A DNA stretch of 64,000 nucleotides from Labrys wisconsinensis. Its GTDB lineage: Bacteria; Pseudomonadota; Alphaproteobacteria; Rhizobiales; Labraceae. Where the stretch lies: the NCBI RefSeq assembly GCF_030814995.1, contig NZ_JAUSVX010000012.1, forward strand, positions 1 to 64,000, written 5' to 3'. The notes beneath the pieces were generated by a model. That model was not told the origin of the DNA. It saw only the letters and a list, made by a program, of their open reading frames with translations, and searched no databases. This document shows, piece by piece, positions 7,775 through 17,117 of this stretch; positions within the stretch are counted from its first letter, which is position 1; each line of letters begins with the position of its first letter. The position numbers and the translations under genes were made by a program.

Positions 7775-8202
7775 CGTGACCGAACCTCAGGCGCGTCATC
7801 ACGCCGGGCATCGGTGCCGCCCAATATATACTGCGCCGCACAATGACGGGCCGGCCGGCGTTGCGCAAGAGCGGATGTCCTGGATTCATCGGAGCAAGAG
7901 CCAGTATTGTATCGTAGGAAACGTCGGCTTCCTCAGGGCACTTTCCGCACGTCGATCCAAGATTCGCCCGGCGCGACGCGCCGGGAGTGCGCGATGCGCC
8001 GGCTCGACATCACCCGGTCGGCATCAGTTTTATTCAAAAGGACGATTGCGCGACACGCCCGGGATCGAAGACGAACTTTTTTTGTGGGCATCGTCCGCTT
8101 TGTTTCGCGCACGGCATCCCGACTGCGCCACCGCCACGCCCGAAGCCGGCCACGCCTGTGCGGATATGACGCGCCGGCAGGGTGACCGAGCCCGGGCCGG
8201 CA
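7775..8202. other. Intergenic spacer between kpsC and the epimerase gene
   Basis: This 428-bp stretch has no supported gene. It separates two minus-strand capsule genes and is unusually long for the cluster, so the downstream part (epimerase through the hydrolase) may have its own promoter here. A poly-A/T tract at about 8079-8086 (TTTTTTT on the plus strand) and an A+T-richer patch near 8028-8045 are the only notable local features. I recognise no operator. Confidence 0.4.
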
Positions 8203-10368
8203 TCAGAACTTGCGACGCGCCATGCCGGCCATGCGCAGGAGATATTCCAGTCCCCGCACCACCGGCGCGCTGAGGCGCGAGCGCGGCCTGCGCGCCACGG
8301 CACGGGCGGCGAGGAAGGTGACGATGTCCTCCGGCTCGCAGGGCAGGAGCGTCGGCGGATGCACATAGGCGGGGTAGAGGATCAGGGCGCCGGCGACGAG
8401 CTCGTCGAGCCAGAGGCTGCGGCCGCGCCGCGGATGTGCCAGCTTGTCCTGCGTCAGGCCCCAGCCCGCGAAGAAGGGCGAGCCCCAGGTCACGACACGC
8501 TTGCGGCGCAGCAACGCCTCGAACCCGGCGAGCGAGGACATGACGTGCACCTCCTCGGCCAGATCGATGAAAGGGATGATCGGCCCGTCGGTCACCACCG
8601 CATCGGCAAAGTCCTCGAAGCGCTGCGCCTTGCGCCCGGCCGAACGGTTGCCGGCGACGACGTCGGGATGGACCTTGAAGATGACGAAGGCGTCCGGCCT
8701 TTCGGCGCGCACCGCCTTCAGAAGGGCAAAGTTGGTCTTGGTGCGCGGACAGCCATGGACGATGGAGGCGTCGCCGGGCACCTGGCCCGGGATCAGGATG
8801 ATGTCGCGGGACCCGGCCCGGCTGCGCAGATCGGCTAGCCGGCGCTGCAGCTCGGGCGTCGGCGTCATGCCGTACTTGGTCACCGCCTGCGCGACGATGG
8901 CCTCGCGCAGGGCCCGGGCGCGAGCGACCAGCGGGCGCGGGAACTCGGCCGTGGCCAGGATGTGCTCGAGGTCGCTCGGGCGCGCGGCGTCATAGTAGAT
9001 CGAACGCCGATCGAGGCACAGGGATGCGGGGAAGACGAAATTGGAGCCGAGCCCGACCGAGCGCAGGAACCCGTCCTCCAGGCGCAGCAGCGGCACGCCG
9101 GCGGCGCGAGCCGGCTCCTCCAGCTCGGCGCGCCCCTTCATGCCCCAGGCGCACAGGCTCGCCCCGCGCGCCCGCGCCAAGGCCAGGGCCCGCCCCATCG
9201 GCGCGAAGGCGACGCTCTTGCCGGGGCCGCCGAGGAAGGCTCTCGCCATCGGCCGCTTCCAGCGGGAGAAGCCGACGCAGACCGTGCGCTCGGGCAGGGA
9301 TTCGTGCCGGCGCCGGCAGGCCGCCAGCCGGTCGGCGAGGGCCGCGAACGACACCCGCCGCTCGTGGATCGGGTCGACGTGGAGGCAATAACGCGCCAGC
9401 AGGCCGCCGGCGAGGGCGTCGGCCGAAAGGCGCGCGGGCGCTCGCCGCGCCAGCGCCTGCAGCGCCGCCGGCCCGTCGGGCGGGCGGTCGCTGGTGAGAC
9501 CGTAGCCGGCATAGAAGGGCACGCCGAAGGCCATGACCGGCAGGCCGCGCAGCAACGCGTCGAAGCCGAGGGGACTGGCGATGGTCCAGACCTCGTCGAC
9601 CGCGTCGAGCACGGCATGCGGCGAGACCCGGTCCTCGATCACATTCAGGCCCAGCGCCCGTGCCGACGCCGCCAGGATGCCGGCGCCCGGCCGCGCCGGG
9701 TTCCAGACCAGGAGCTCGGCCTTCGGGCGCTCGCGCCGCGCCGTCTCGACCATCCGCGCGAAATCCGCCCGGCCGGCGAGGCCGCCGCGGACCGCGGGGT
9801 CCTCCGCGGCCTCGTCCACCAGGAGCAGGCGCGGCCGGCCTCGGCCGGGCAGGCGGACGTCCCGGTCGGGCAGGAGATTGTCGCGGCTCAGCCGCTCGCG
9901 CAGGATCCGCTCGCGGATGCCGGCGCCGTCGGCTGCCAGCCCCGGCAGCGGCTCCTCCAGGAAGATCCGCTCCAGCCGCGAGGGCCGCGCCGCATCGCGA
10001 TGGATGCCGAGATCGTCGGCGACGAGAGAGCAGGTGAAGACCGTGCCGCCGCCGAGGTCGATGCGGCCGAACGGGCCGGCTGCGAGCGTCCAATAGGGCA
10101 GGTGGTGGCGGGCGGCGTAGGCCCGGCCCTTCCGCTCCGGAGCGCCGTGGCCGACGATGCCGTCGAAGCGCCCGCCCCAGCGCGGCAGGGCCTCGAGGCT
10201 GTCCGCATCGAGAAACAGTCGCGGTGAGGGCGCCGGCCACCCGCCCGTCGCGGCCGTCCCCAGCCGCGCGTGCGGCATCGGCAACCAGGAAGGCCGGACG
10301 ACGACGTCCGGATCGCTGTCATCGTCCATCAGGGCCGAGATATCCAGAGGCTGGTCAAAAGGGATCAT
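8203..10368 (-). CDS. kpsC: Two-domain capsule beta-Kdo transferase KpsC with a degenerate N-terminal half
   Basis: This 721-residue product has the two-transferase-domain length of KpsC, which assembles the poly-Kdo linker joining capsule to lipid. The C-terminal domain is intact: RLEDGFLRSVGLG (429-441), GQVPGDAS (528-535), KVHPDVVAG (565-573) and an MSSLAGFEALL motif. In the N-terminal domain the equivalent positions read LAAGPFGRIDLG (95-106), VDEAAEDPAV (184-193), WNPARPGAG (222-230) and IASPLGF (263-269). It thus lacks the ED, Q-GD-S and HP signatures. The fold seems retained, since DDLGIH, HAVLDAVDEVW and FGVPFYAGYGLT remain. It starts 55 bp after the kpsS stop, in the same operon. Confidence 0.86.
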   Translation of the reverse strand: MIPFDQPLDISALMDDDSDPDVVVRPSWLPMPHARLGTAATGGWPAPSPRLFLDADSLEALPRWGGRFDGIVGHGAPERKGRAYAARHHLPYWTLAAGPFGRIDLGGGTVFTCSLVADDLGIHRDAARPSRLERIFLEEPLPGLAADGAGIRERILRERLSRDNLLPDRDVRLPGRGRPRLLLVDEAAEDPAVRGGLAGRADFARMVETARRERPKAELLVWNPARPGAGILAASARALGLNVIEDRVSPHAVLDAVDEVWTIASPLGFDALLRGLPVMAFGVPFYAGYGLTSDRPPDGPAALQALARRAPARLSADALAGGLLARYCLHVDPIHERRVSFAALADRLAACRRRHESLPERTVCVGFSRWKRPMARAFLGGPGKSVAFAPMGRALALARARGASLCAWGMKGRAELEEPARAAGVPLLRLEDGFLRSVGLGSNFVFPASLCLDRRSIYYDAARPSDLEHILATAEFPRPLVARARALREAIVAQAVTKYGMTPTPELQRRLADLRSRAGSRDIILIPGQVPGDASIVHGCPRTKTNFALLKAVRAERPDAFVIFKVHPDVVAGNRSAGRKAQRFEDFADAVVTDGPIIPFIDLAEEVHVMSSLAGFEALLRRKRVVTWGSPFFAGWGLTQDKLAHPRRGRSLWLDELVAGALILYPAYVHPPTLLPCEPEDIVTFLAARAVARRPRSRLSAPVVRGLEYLLRMAGMARRKF

Positions 10369-10423
10369 CGCCGCGGCCGCGCCGCCGCGCGAGGGCTCTC
10401 TAGCTTGGATGGAGGCGTGGCGT

Positions 10424-11839
10424 CTATTCCGCCGGCGATGCCGCGACCCGCAGGTCCGGCGCCTCGTCGATCAGGGACAGGCCCGAGGCATCCGCCGCCA
10501 TGGCAGCCGGCGCCCTGGCGCCGGCGCCCTCCAGACGGCCGACGATGTGACGCACGCCGAGGGCGATGCCGCGGGTGGTGTTGTAGTTGCCGTTGCATTG
10601 GGTGAGGTGCATGACGACACGGCGATAGGCGATGTAGAGGCCGTGCTCGGGCTTGGCCGGATCGGTCCAGAAGGATTTGAGGCCGCCCTGATGGGTGAGC
10701 CCCCGGATGTCGTAGATGGCGTTGCCCAGGGCGATGATCGGGCAGTCGTGGTGCAGCGCCTGCAGGCCGGTGGTGCTGTTCACCGTCACCAGCCCGCGCG
10801 CCATCTTCAGGAAGGTCGGCAGATGGCCGCCGTCGACGAAGAAGACGCGGTCGGCAATGCCGAGCTCGCGCGCGATCGCGCCGGTGAGGCGGCGCATGTC
10901 GACGATGCCGTTGTCGAGCGGATGGCGCTTCACCACGAGCGCCAGCTCCGGCGGCGCATCGGCGGCAAAGGCCTGCATGATATGCCGCAGCGCCGCCTGC
11001 ATCGAGCCGAAGCCGGAATGGACCTTGATCTGATAGTCGCTGTCGAGCTGCAGCGGCAGGAGGAAGAAGGGACGGCCGCTGGCGGCCAGGGCCGCCTCCG
11101 ACCGGCGGCTGTGCAGGGCGGCGAGCGGGCGCTTGGCCAGCTTCCAGCCCCATGAGCGGAACTCGGCCATCGGCGGGTAGGGCCGGTGGAACTGGTAGTG
11201 GGGATAGAACCGGTTCCCGAGCAGCGACAGCGTGTAGGTGGCGATCTCATACAGGAAGCGCCGGCGGCCGCCGCCGGTGATGCTCTCGTCCGGCGCCTGA
11301 TAGCCGCCGAGGCGCTTGGCGAGCTCGCGCAGCTTCTTGGGATCGCGCGGCAGGCCGGACATGCCGTTGGTGCCGTTCTCCTCGAGCGTGATCCAGAACG
11401 GCCTCAGATAGCCTTCCTCGAACACGTGGACCCGGGCGCCGGTCTGCGTGCAGGCGCGGATGGCGGACTGGTGATAGAGGCGGCAATCGCCGAACAGCAG
11501 CACGTCGGTCACGCTCTGACGCATGATCAGCTCGCGCATCTCCGCCTCGAAGCCCTCGGGCGTGCCGCGATAGTCGTGCGCCTTGCCGGGCCAGAACAGC
11601 CGGTCGCCCATGCACAGCCGGATGCGGCTCACCCCGTGGCCGCGCCGCTTCAGCTCCCTGCCGAGCGTTGCGATGAAGGGCGTCGACGGGAACTGCAGCA
11701 GGAGGAAATGGGACCGCCTGGACCACGCCCGATGCGCAGCATCGCCGTCCCTTTCGGCTGCCGGCGCCTTGCCGGCATCGTCCAGCATCGCCGCCTTCGC
11801 GCCCTTGGCCGCACCGAGCAGGAGGGAGAGCGCGCTCAT
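10424..11839 (-). CDS. kpsS: Capsule beta-Kdo transferase KpsS
   Basis: I place the start at the ATG beginning MSALSLLLGAAKG, giving 471 residues. A much longer open frame upstream has no family similarity there. KpsS adds the first Kdo to the lipid acceptor, and KpsC then extends it. Visible signatures include HFLLLQFPSTPFIATLGREL, LFGDCRLYH, VFEEGYLRPFWITLEENG, VVKRHPLDNG and VTVNSTTGLQAL, which are typical of the family. They include the HP motif and the E-x-G-Y-L-R-P segment. No signal peptide is present, consistent with action at the cytoplasmic face. It is the first gene of the minus-strand capsule block, so its upstream gap is the likely promoter region. Confidence 0.86.
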   Translation of the reverse strand: MSALSLLLGAAKGAKAAMLDDAGKAPAAERDGDAAHRAWSRRSHFLLLQFPSTPFIATLGRELKRRGHGVSRIRLCMGDRLFWPGKAHDYRGTPEGFEAEMRELIMRQSVTDVLLFGDCRLYHQSAIRACTQTGARVHVFEEGYLRPFWITLEENGTNGMSGLPRDPKKLRELAKRLGGYQAPDESITGGGRRRFLYEIATYTLSLLGNRFYPHYQFHRPYPPMAEFRSWGWKLAKRPLAALHSRRSEAALAASGRPFFLLPLQLDSDYQIKVHSGFGSMQAALRHIMQAFAADAPPELALVVKRHPLDNGIVDMRRLTGAIARELGIADRVFFVDGGHLPTFLKMARGLVTVNSTTGLQALHHDCPIIALGNAIYDIRGLTHQGGLKSFWTDPAKPEHGLYIAYRRVVMHLTQCNGNYNTTRGIALGVRHIVGRLEGAGARAPAAMAADASGLSLIDEAPDLRVAASPAE

Positions 11840-12495
11840 GCGCCGCAACTCCCCGTCGTGGGTGGGGGCAGAGCCGGCGTCTCGCTCGACGGTTGGATGC
11901 GCCCCCCCGTCGAGAAATACGAAGCCGATGCCCGCGCGGTGATCCACACGATTTGACAATCCCCCATCACGCTGGATCGCGTCGGCGCGAGACCCTCGCC
12001 GCGATTCCGTACATTGAACCGGGGAAAGAAAAGTGACAACCCGGCGCGAGCCGGTCGCCCTTCCCCGTTCGTGGAACAGCCCATGCCCGCCCCATGAGGA
12101 CCGGCCGACCCGTTCCGTCTGCTCCAATCCGTTTCGTCCGAAACCGGCTTCGAGGCCTCCTTCTCCCGCCACCGCAAAAGCCGAACGACAATCCAATACA
12201 AGTTGCGCAAGCTGCGTAACGCAACGGCAGATCGCGACAAATCCAGCATAACAAGCCGGCTGCGAGCCTAGATAGCCAGCAAAGGCCAAAGCCCGCGCGG
12301 CGGCACACTAGCGTTCTGCCGCAGCGCAAGCAACGAGAACAGATCGTGCCCGACCAGGGCCTGGCCCTGATCCGATTCACTTTTTATGAAAGTTTCCGAC
12401 ATTGGCGTAGACGAATCCGGCCGCCGTCACGATCCAAAAAATTTACCGACCGTTGCACAATTGGCACATTCCGCGTCCGTGCATCCAGACCCGGG
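11840..12495. other. Long intergenic region upstream of kpsS
   Basis: No gene is supported in these 656 bp, although frames stay open because of high G+C. It probably holds the promoter for the capsule operon (leftward). A perfect palindrome, CAGGGCC-T-GGCCCTG, lies at 12355-12369 and a GATTC site at 12374-12378. An A+T-rich patch (AAAAAATTTACCG) lies near 12436-12450. I tested TTGGCACATTCCGCG at about 12460 as a sigma-54 site and rejected it because the spacing is wrong. Confidence 0.4.
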
Positions 12496-13497
12496 TCAGC
12501 CTCGATAATAGTCGCGGTACCAGTCGACGAAGGCCCGGACGCCGGTCTCGATCGATGTCTCCGGCTTCTGGCCGGTGAGCGCCAGCAGGAGGTCGGGCGC
12601 GGCGAAGGTGGCGGGAACGTCGCCCTGCTGCATCGGCAGCATGTTGCGCCGGATGGCGAGGCCGAGGCTCGTCTCCACCGCGTCGATATAGTCCATCAGC
12701 CCGACCGGCTGGCCGCCGCCGATGTTGACGACCCGGAAGGGAGCGGCGGGCGAGAGGCTGTCCTGCGGCCCGACCGGCTCGCCGCGCACCGGCGCGCACT
12801 CGACCAGGCGCACGATCGATTCGACGAGGTCGTCGATATAGGTGAAGTCCCGCTGCATCTGGCCATGGCCGTAGACGTCGATCGGCTCGCCGGCGAGCGC
12901 CGCCTTGACGAACTTGAACAGCGCCATGTCCGGCCGCCCCCAGGGGCCGTAGACCGTGAAGAAGCGGAAGGCGGTGGTGGGGATGTCCCACAGATGCGCA
13001 TAGGAATGCGCCATGTCCTCGGTCGCCTTCTTGGTGGCGGCGTAGAAGGTCAGGGGGTGGTCGGTCCGGTCGGTCTCGCGGAACGGCATCACCGTGTTGG
13101 CGCCGTAGACCGAGCTGGTCGAGGCAAGCAGGAAATGCCGCGGACGCAGCCGCCGGACCACCTCCATCAGGTTGAAGGTGCCGGTGAGGTTGGCGTCGAC
13201 ATAGGCGCGCGGGTGCTCGAGGCTGTAGCGCACGCCGGCCTGGGCGGCGAGATGGATCACCACGTCGGGGCGCGCCTCTTCCGCCAGGCGGTCGAGCGCC
13301 TCGGCATCCTCGAGCATGATGGCGTGGGCCTGGAAGGCGTTGGTGCGCCCGAGCAGGGCATGCCGCGCCTGCTTCAGCGTCACGTCGTAATACGGCGTCA
13401 TGCCGTCGACGCCCGCGACCAGATGGCCATCGGCCAGGAGGCGACGGGCGAGATGAAAACCGATAAAGCCGGCGGTGCCGGTGACGAGAAAACGCAT
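12496..13497 (-). CDS. NAD-dependent epimerase, UDP-glucuronate 4-epimerase-like
   Basis: The 333-residue product is an extended short-chain dehydrogenase/reductase. GTAGFIG (7-13) binds NAD, and STSSVYG (126-132) and YAATK with Tyr152 and Lys156 form the catalytic set. [19 protein letters not shown] is characteristic of the UDP-glucuronate 4-epimerase subgroup (CapI/LpsL), which makes UDP-galacturonate. The exact substrate is an inference. It lies upstream of and parallel to the capsule operon but is separated by 656 bp. It may feed uronic acid into the capsule or LPS. Length and motifs are complete. Confidence 0.82.
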   Translation of the reverse strand: MRFLVTGTAGFIGFHLARRLLADGHLVAGVDGMTPYYDVTLKQARHALLGRTNAFQAHAIMLEDAEALDRLAEEARPDVVIHLAAQAGVRYSLEHPRAYVDANLTGTFNLMEVVRRLRPRHFLLASTSSVYGANTVMPFRETDRTDHPLTFYAATKKATEDMAHSYAHLWDIPTTAFRFFTVYGPWGRPDMALFKFVKAALAGEPIDVYGHGQMQRDFTYIDDLVESIVRLVECAPVRGEPVGPQDSLSPAAPFRVVNIGGGQPVGLMDYIDAVETSLGLAIRRNMLPMQQGDVPATFAAPDLLLALTGQKPETSIETGVRAFVDWYRDYYRG

Positions 13498-13545
13498 GGC
13501 AAGGTCCGGTTGTTGCCCCCGTCCCTCTCTAGCCCAGCGGCGGCC

Positions 13546-14877
13546 TCAGGCAAAGGCTCGACGCAGCAGCGAGGGGTAGGCGGCGGCCTGGGTCAGGCCG
13601 CGCGCCAGAAGAAAGCCGAGCACGGCGAGCCAGAGGCCGTGGTTGCCCCAGGGGCTGAGCAGCCACCACAGGCCGAGATAGAGCGCCAGCGCCACCAGCA
13701 TCAGGTTGCGCATGGCCGCATTCCAGGTGGCGCCGACATAGACGCCGTCGAAGGTGAAGGCGAGGCTGCCGGCGAGCGGCGTCAGCGCCGCATAGGGCAG
13801 GAAGGCCCGCGCCTCCTCCCGCACGGCGGCATTCGTGGCCATGCCGTCGATGAAGGCGCCGCCGGCCGTGAACAGGAGGAGGCTCATCGCCGCGGCGAGC
13901 GCGAAGCTCCAGCCGATGGAGAGCGTGACCGAGCGGATGAAGGCCGGCCGGTTGTTGGCGCCGACGGACCGGCCGCAGAGCTGCTCGGCCGCGGTGGCGA
14001 TGCCGTCGAGGAAGAAGCCGCCGAGCAGGAAGAAATTGTTGAGAATGGCGTTCGAGGCCAGCGTCACGTCGCCGGCCAGGGCGCCCTGACGGGCAAAGAA
14101 GCTCCAGGCGGCGAGCAGGGCCAGGGTGCGGATCATGATGTCGCGGTTGATCGCCACCATGCGCACGAGCTTGCCGCGGTCGAAGACGACGGCGCGGGGC
14201 ACGCCGAGCCGGCCGCCGAAATGGCGCGCCAGCACGGCGAGGCCGGCCGCCACGCCGGCGGTCTCGGCGAGCGTCGTCGCCCAGGCGACACCGGCGACGC
14301 CCCAGCCGAGGCCCAGCGCCAGGGCGATGCAGAGCAGGATGTTGGCGACGTTGATGCCGACCTGCAGCATCAGCCCGGTCGTCGTCCGCCCCATGCCGAT
14401 CAGCCAGCCCAGCACGGCATAGTTGGCGAAGGCGAAGGGCGCCGACCAGATGCGGATATGGAAATAGACCGACGCCGCGGCCGTCACCTGCGGCGAGCCG
14501 CCGAGCAGCGGAAAGGCGATTCCCGCGATCGCGCCCTGCAGCAGCACCAGCGCCACGCCGAGCACGCCGGCCAGCGCCAGGGCGCGCAGGAACACGGCGC
14601 GCTGCTCCACCCGGTCGTCGGCGCCGAGCGCCTGCGCCGTCAGCCCGGCCGTGCCCATCCGCAGGAAGCCGAAACCCCAGAACAGAAAGTCGAACAGCAC
14701 CGAGGACAGGGCCACCGCGCCGAGCAGGGCGGCATCGCCGAACTGGCCCATCACCGTGGTGTCGGCGATGCCGAGCAGCGGCGTCGACAGATGCGCCAGC
14801 GTCATCGGCGCCGCGATGGCGAGGACGGCGCGATGATCGACGGTGACGGGGCGGACGGGAGCGGCGGAGGCGGGCAT
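13546..14877 (-). CDS. MATE-family (DinF-like) multidrug/metabolite exporter
   Basis: I chose the ATG giving MPASAAPVRPVTVDHRAVLA, which yields 444 residues, the usual MATE length. A longer frame extends upstream across the tRNA gene and is not plausible. About twelve hydrophobic segments are visible. The first includes MTLAHLSTPLLGIADTTVMGQ, typical of the DinF branch, with the repeated half including NFFLLGGFFLDGIATAAEQLCG. MATE proteins use Na+ or H+ gradients to export cationic compounds. The substrate here is unknown. It is transcribed leftward, convergent with nothing and separated from the epimerase gene by 48 bp, so they could be cotranscribed. Confidence 0.85.
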   Translation of the reverse strand: MPASAAPVRPVTVDHRAVLAIAAPMTLAHLSTPLLGIADTTVMGQFGDAALLGAVALSSVLFDFLFWGFGFLRMGTAGLTAQALGADDRVEQRAVFLRALALAGVLGVALVLLQGAIAGIAFPLLGGSPQVTAAASVYFHIRIWSAPFAFANYAVLGWLIGMGRTTTGLMLQVGINVANILLCIALALGLGWGVAGVAWATTLAETAGVAAGLAVLARHFGGRLGVPRAVVFDRGKLVRMVAINRDIMIRTLALLAAWSFFARQGALAGDVTLASNAILNNFFLLGGFFLDGIATAAEQLCGRSVGANNRPAFIRSVTLSIGWSFALAAAMSLLLFTAGGAFIDGMATNAAVREEARAFLPYAALTPLAGSLAFTFDGVYVGATWNAAMRNLMLVALALYLGLWWLLSPWGNHGLWLAVLGFLLARGLTQAAAYPSLLRRAFA

Positions 14878-15052
14878 CGGCGGCACCCTGCCCCGGTTGC
14901 GCCGATTTGCAAACCCCGGGGCGTGCCGCGGACGGCCTCGCCCCGTCGACAAGGCTTGCCTTCGCTCCGGCTTGCCGCTATCAGGGCGGCGCGTCGACAG
15001 CGTGTTTGCAGCCCTGCCCGGTCCGGAACCGGTCCGGGCCGTCCGATGCAAC

Positions 15053-15128
15053 GCCGCGGTAGCTCAGCTGGTAGAGCACGTCATTCGTAATGATGGGGTC
15101 GGGGGTTCGAATCCCTTCCGCGGCACCA
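15053..15128 (+). tRNA. tRNA-Thr, anticodon CGT
   Basis: All arms fold. The seven-pair acceptor stem is GCCGCGG/CCGCGGC. The D stem is GCTC/GAGC. The anticodon stem CGTCA/TGATG encloses loop TTCGTAA with anticodon CGT at the expected place. The T arm has loop TTCGAAT. The CCA end is encoded (15126-15128). The anticodon reads ACG threonine codons, which are common in high-G+C genomes. It lies between the divergently placed MATE gene and a small membrane-protein gene. No integrase or attachment-site duplication is seen next to it. Confidence 0.95.
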
Positions 15129-15162
15129 GCCCTCCAAATGCCCGACCGGCCATCCCGGCGCC

Positions 15163-15438
15163 TCAGCGCCGGCCGGCCGGCGTCGACTTCATCAGGCGGA
15201 TCACCAGCCAGACCGGCACGACGATCACGGCTCCGAGCAGGAAATAGGCGAAGAGATCGCGCACCGCCTCGAAGCCGTGCGAGAGCAGGCGCTCGAAGAA
15301 GCGGCGCACGCTCGCCACCAGGTCCCAGGGCGAGATGTTGAGCCAGGCCAGGACCGCGCCGACCGCGATCGAGACCACGACGAGCCTGAGCAGGACGCCC
15401 GGCACCGACCCGCCCAAGAACCGTTCCAGCGACGACAT
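15163..15438 (-). CDS. Small membrane protein, DUF6460-like
   Basis: The 91-residue product starts at an ATG with a strong AGGAGG eight or so bases upstream. It has two hydrophobic segments (about 13-34 and 64-83) joined by a basic amphipathic loop containing WDLVASVRRFFERLL, and it ends in a short basic tail. The arrangement resembles the DUF6460 family of small alphaproteobacterial inner-membrane proteins of unknown function. It sits 59 bp after the ligase gene on the same strand, so it may be the last gene of that operon. I cannot assign a role. Confidence 0.72.
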   Translation of the reverse strand: MSSLERFLGGSVPGVLLRLVVVSIAVGAVLAWLNISPWDLVASVRRFFERLLSHGFEAVRDLFAYFLLGAVIVVPVWLVIRLMKSTPAGRR

Positions 15439-15497
15439 GGCATCCTCCTGATCGCCCCCTATGTCGGAGCGTTCGGGCGCGAGGTCAACCGCCCGGC

Positions 15498-17117
15498 TCA
15501 TTCCACCTTGATCATGCCGATCAGCGTCTCCAGCCGGTCGGCCTCGCGCGGCGGCTTGTCCCAGCGGATGCGGGCGATGCGGGGAAAGCGCATGGCGACG
15601 CCCGACTTGTGGCGGGTCGAGCGGGCGATGCCTTCGAACGCCACCTCGAACACCAGCCCCTTGTCGGGCTCGTGCGTCACCTCGCGCACCGGGCCGAAGC
15701 GGTTCAGCGTGTTGCGGCGCACGAATCGGTCGATCTCCAGGAGCTCCTCGTCGGTGAAGCCGAAATAGGCCTTGCCGACCGGCACCAGGATGCCCTCCTC
15801 CGTCCAGACGCCGAAGGTGTAGTCGGAATAGAAGGAGGAGCGCTTGCCGTGGCCGCGCTGGGCATACATCAGCACGGCATCGACGTTGAAGGGCTCGCGC
15901 TTCCACTTGAACCAGAAGCCCTTCGGCCGGCCCGGCAGATAGGGGCTGTCGCGGCGCTTGAGCATGATGCCCTCGACGGCCTCGGCGTCCGGGCCGGCGC
16001 CGGCCGCCGCCGGATCGGCACGCGCCGCCGCCAGCGCCGCCACGTCGGCGAAGGGCACCAGGGGCGAGAGGTCGAGCCGCGGCTCGCCGAGCCGGGCGAC
16101 GAAAGCCTCCAGGCGCCGGCGCCGTTCGACGAAGGACAATTCGCGCAGGTCCTCCCCGCCCTCGGCCAGGAGGTCGTAGGCGCGGATATGGGCGGGATAG
16201 TCGAGCGCGAGGCGCGGCGTCACCGTCTTGCGGTTCAGCCGCTGCTGCAGCACGTTGAAGCTGCGCACCAGCTCCTCGCGCCGCACCAGGAGCTCGCCGT
16301 CGACGGCGCCGTCGAAGGAAAGCGCCTCCATCAGGTCGGGGAAGGCAGCGGAAATATCCTCGCCGGTGCGCGAATAGAGCCGCATCACCCGCCCCTCGCC
16401 GGCCGGCCCGCCGACCGCCTGGACGCGGATGCCGTCCCATTTCCATTCGGCGACGAACGCCTCCGGGTCGATGGCGGAGAGGTCGGCCTCCTCCAGGGCG
16501 TGCGACAGCATCACCGGGCGGAACGGCGCGGGGTCGCGGGTCTCGGGCCGCCCGGCCCGCCCCTCCACCCAGGCGAAGAGCGCGGCATAGGGCGGGGCGA
16601 GGCCGGGCCAGGCCAGCTCGACCTCGTCGGCGCTCTGCTCGCCCAGCATCGCCACCGCGGTCTTGGCCAGGCGCGCCGATGCGCCGATGCGCAGCGCTCC
16701 GGTGATCAGCTTCAGGAGCGCCCAGCGCCCGGTCTCGTCCAGCGCGTCGAGCAGGCGGGCGATCACACCGGGCAGCTCGCTCTTGCCGGTATGGGTGAGC
16801 GCCGCCACCACCTCGGCGAGCGTGGGCGAGCGGTTGGCGCCGGCCCTCGCCGGCCAGATCAGCGCCACGGTCTCGGAGAGGTCGCCGACGAAGTCGTAGG
16901 AGAGCGCGAACAGCTCGGGGTCGGTGCGCTCGGCGACCAGGGCGCGGATCAGCCCGGGCTTGGCATGACGGAAGACGAGGTTGCCGGTGAGCGCGGCGAG
17001 GGCGAAGCCTCGGTCCGGGTCGGGCGTCTCCCGGAAATAGGCGGTGAGCAGCCTGAGCTTGGCGTTGCGGCGCGGCTCGTAGGCCAGGCGGTCGAGCAGC
17101 TCGGCGAAGCGGTTCAC
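15498..17117 (-). CDS. ATP-dependent DNA ligase of the ligase/helicase/exonuclease damage-response module
   Basis: The 539-residue product is an ATP-dependent ligase of the bacterial cisplatin damage-response type (TIGR04120-like). The adenylated lysine is in EWKWDGIR (about residue 225). DGELLVR and FWFKWKREPFNVDAVLMYAQ supply later nucleotidyltransferase motifs. A helical DNA-binding region precedes them, and an OB domain follows from about residue 400 to the end. It seals nicks using ATP, unlike the essential NAD-dependent LigA. Its start overlaps the stop of the exonuclease gene by four bases (ATGA), so the two are translationally coupled. The helicase and PdeM partners are nearby on the other strand. 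Confidence 0.92.
   Translation of the reverse strand: MNRFAELLDRLAYEPRRNAKLRLLTAYFRETPDPDRGFALAALTGNLVFRHAKPGLIRALVAERTDPELFALSYDFVGDLSETVALIWPARAGANRSPTLAEVVAALTHTGKSELPGVIARLLDALDETGRWALLKLITGALRIGASARLAKTAVAMLGEQSADEVELAWPGLAPPYAALFAWVEGRAGRPETRDPAPFRPVMLSHALEEADLSAIDPEAFVAEWKWDGIRVQAVGGPAGEGRVMRLYSRTGEDISAAFPDLMEALSFDGAVDGELLVRREELVRSFNVLQQRLNRKTVTPRLALDYPAHIRAYDLLAEGGEDLRELSFVERRRRLEAFVARLGEPRLDLSPLVPFADVAALAAARADPAAAGAGPDAEAVEGIMLKRRDSPYLPGRPKGFWFKWKREPFNVDAVLMYAQRGHGKRSSFYSDYTFGVWTEEGILVPVGKAYFGFTDEELLEIDRFVRRNTLNRFGPVREVTHEPDKGLVFEVAFEGIARSTRHKSGVAMRFPRIARIRWDKPPREADRLETLIGMIKVE

Noticed and set aside
5496-7846. Long plus-strand open frames opposite the KpsC-like and epimerase genes
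   Set aside because: They are antisense shadows caused by high G+C codon bias. They lack ribosome binding sites and family similarity, while the minus-strand products have full motifs.
11840-12289. N-terminal extension of KpsS by about 150 residues
   Set aside because: The extra residues are Arg/Cys-rich with no similarity to KpsS. The family start matches the internal ATG at 11839.
12458-12475. TGGCAC-like sigma-54 promoter upstream of kpsS
   Set aside because: TTGGCACATTCCGCG lacks the TTGC element, and only eight bases separate GG from GC where ten are needed.
15053-15128. tRNA-Thr as an attachment site for the capsule segment
   Set aside because: No integrase gene and no second copy of the tRNA 3' end were noticed, and the capsule cluster ends more than 3 kb away with unrelated genes between.
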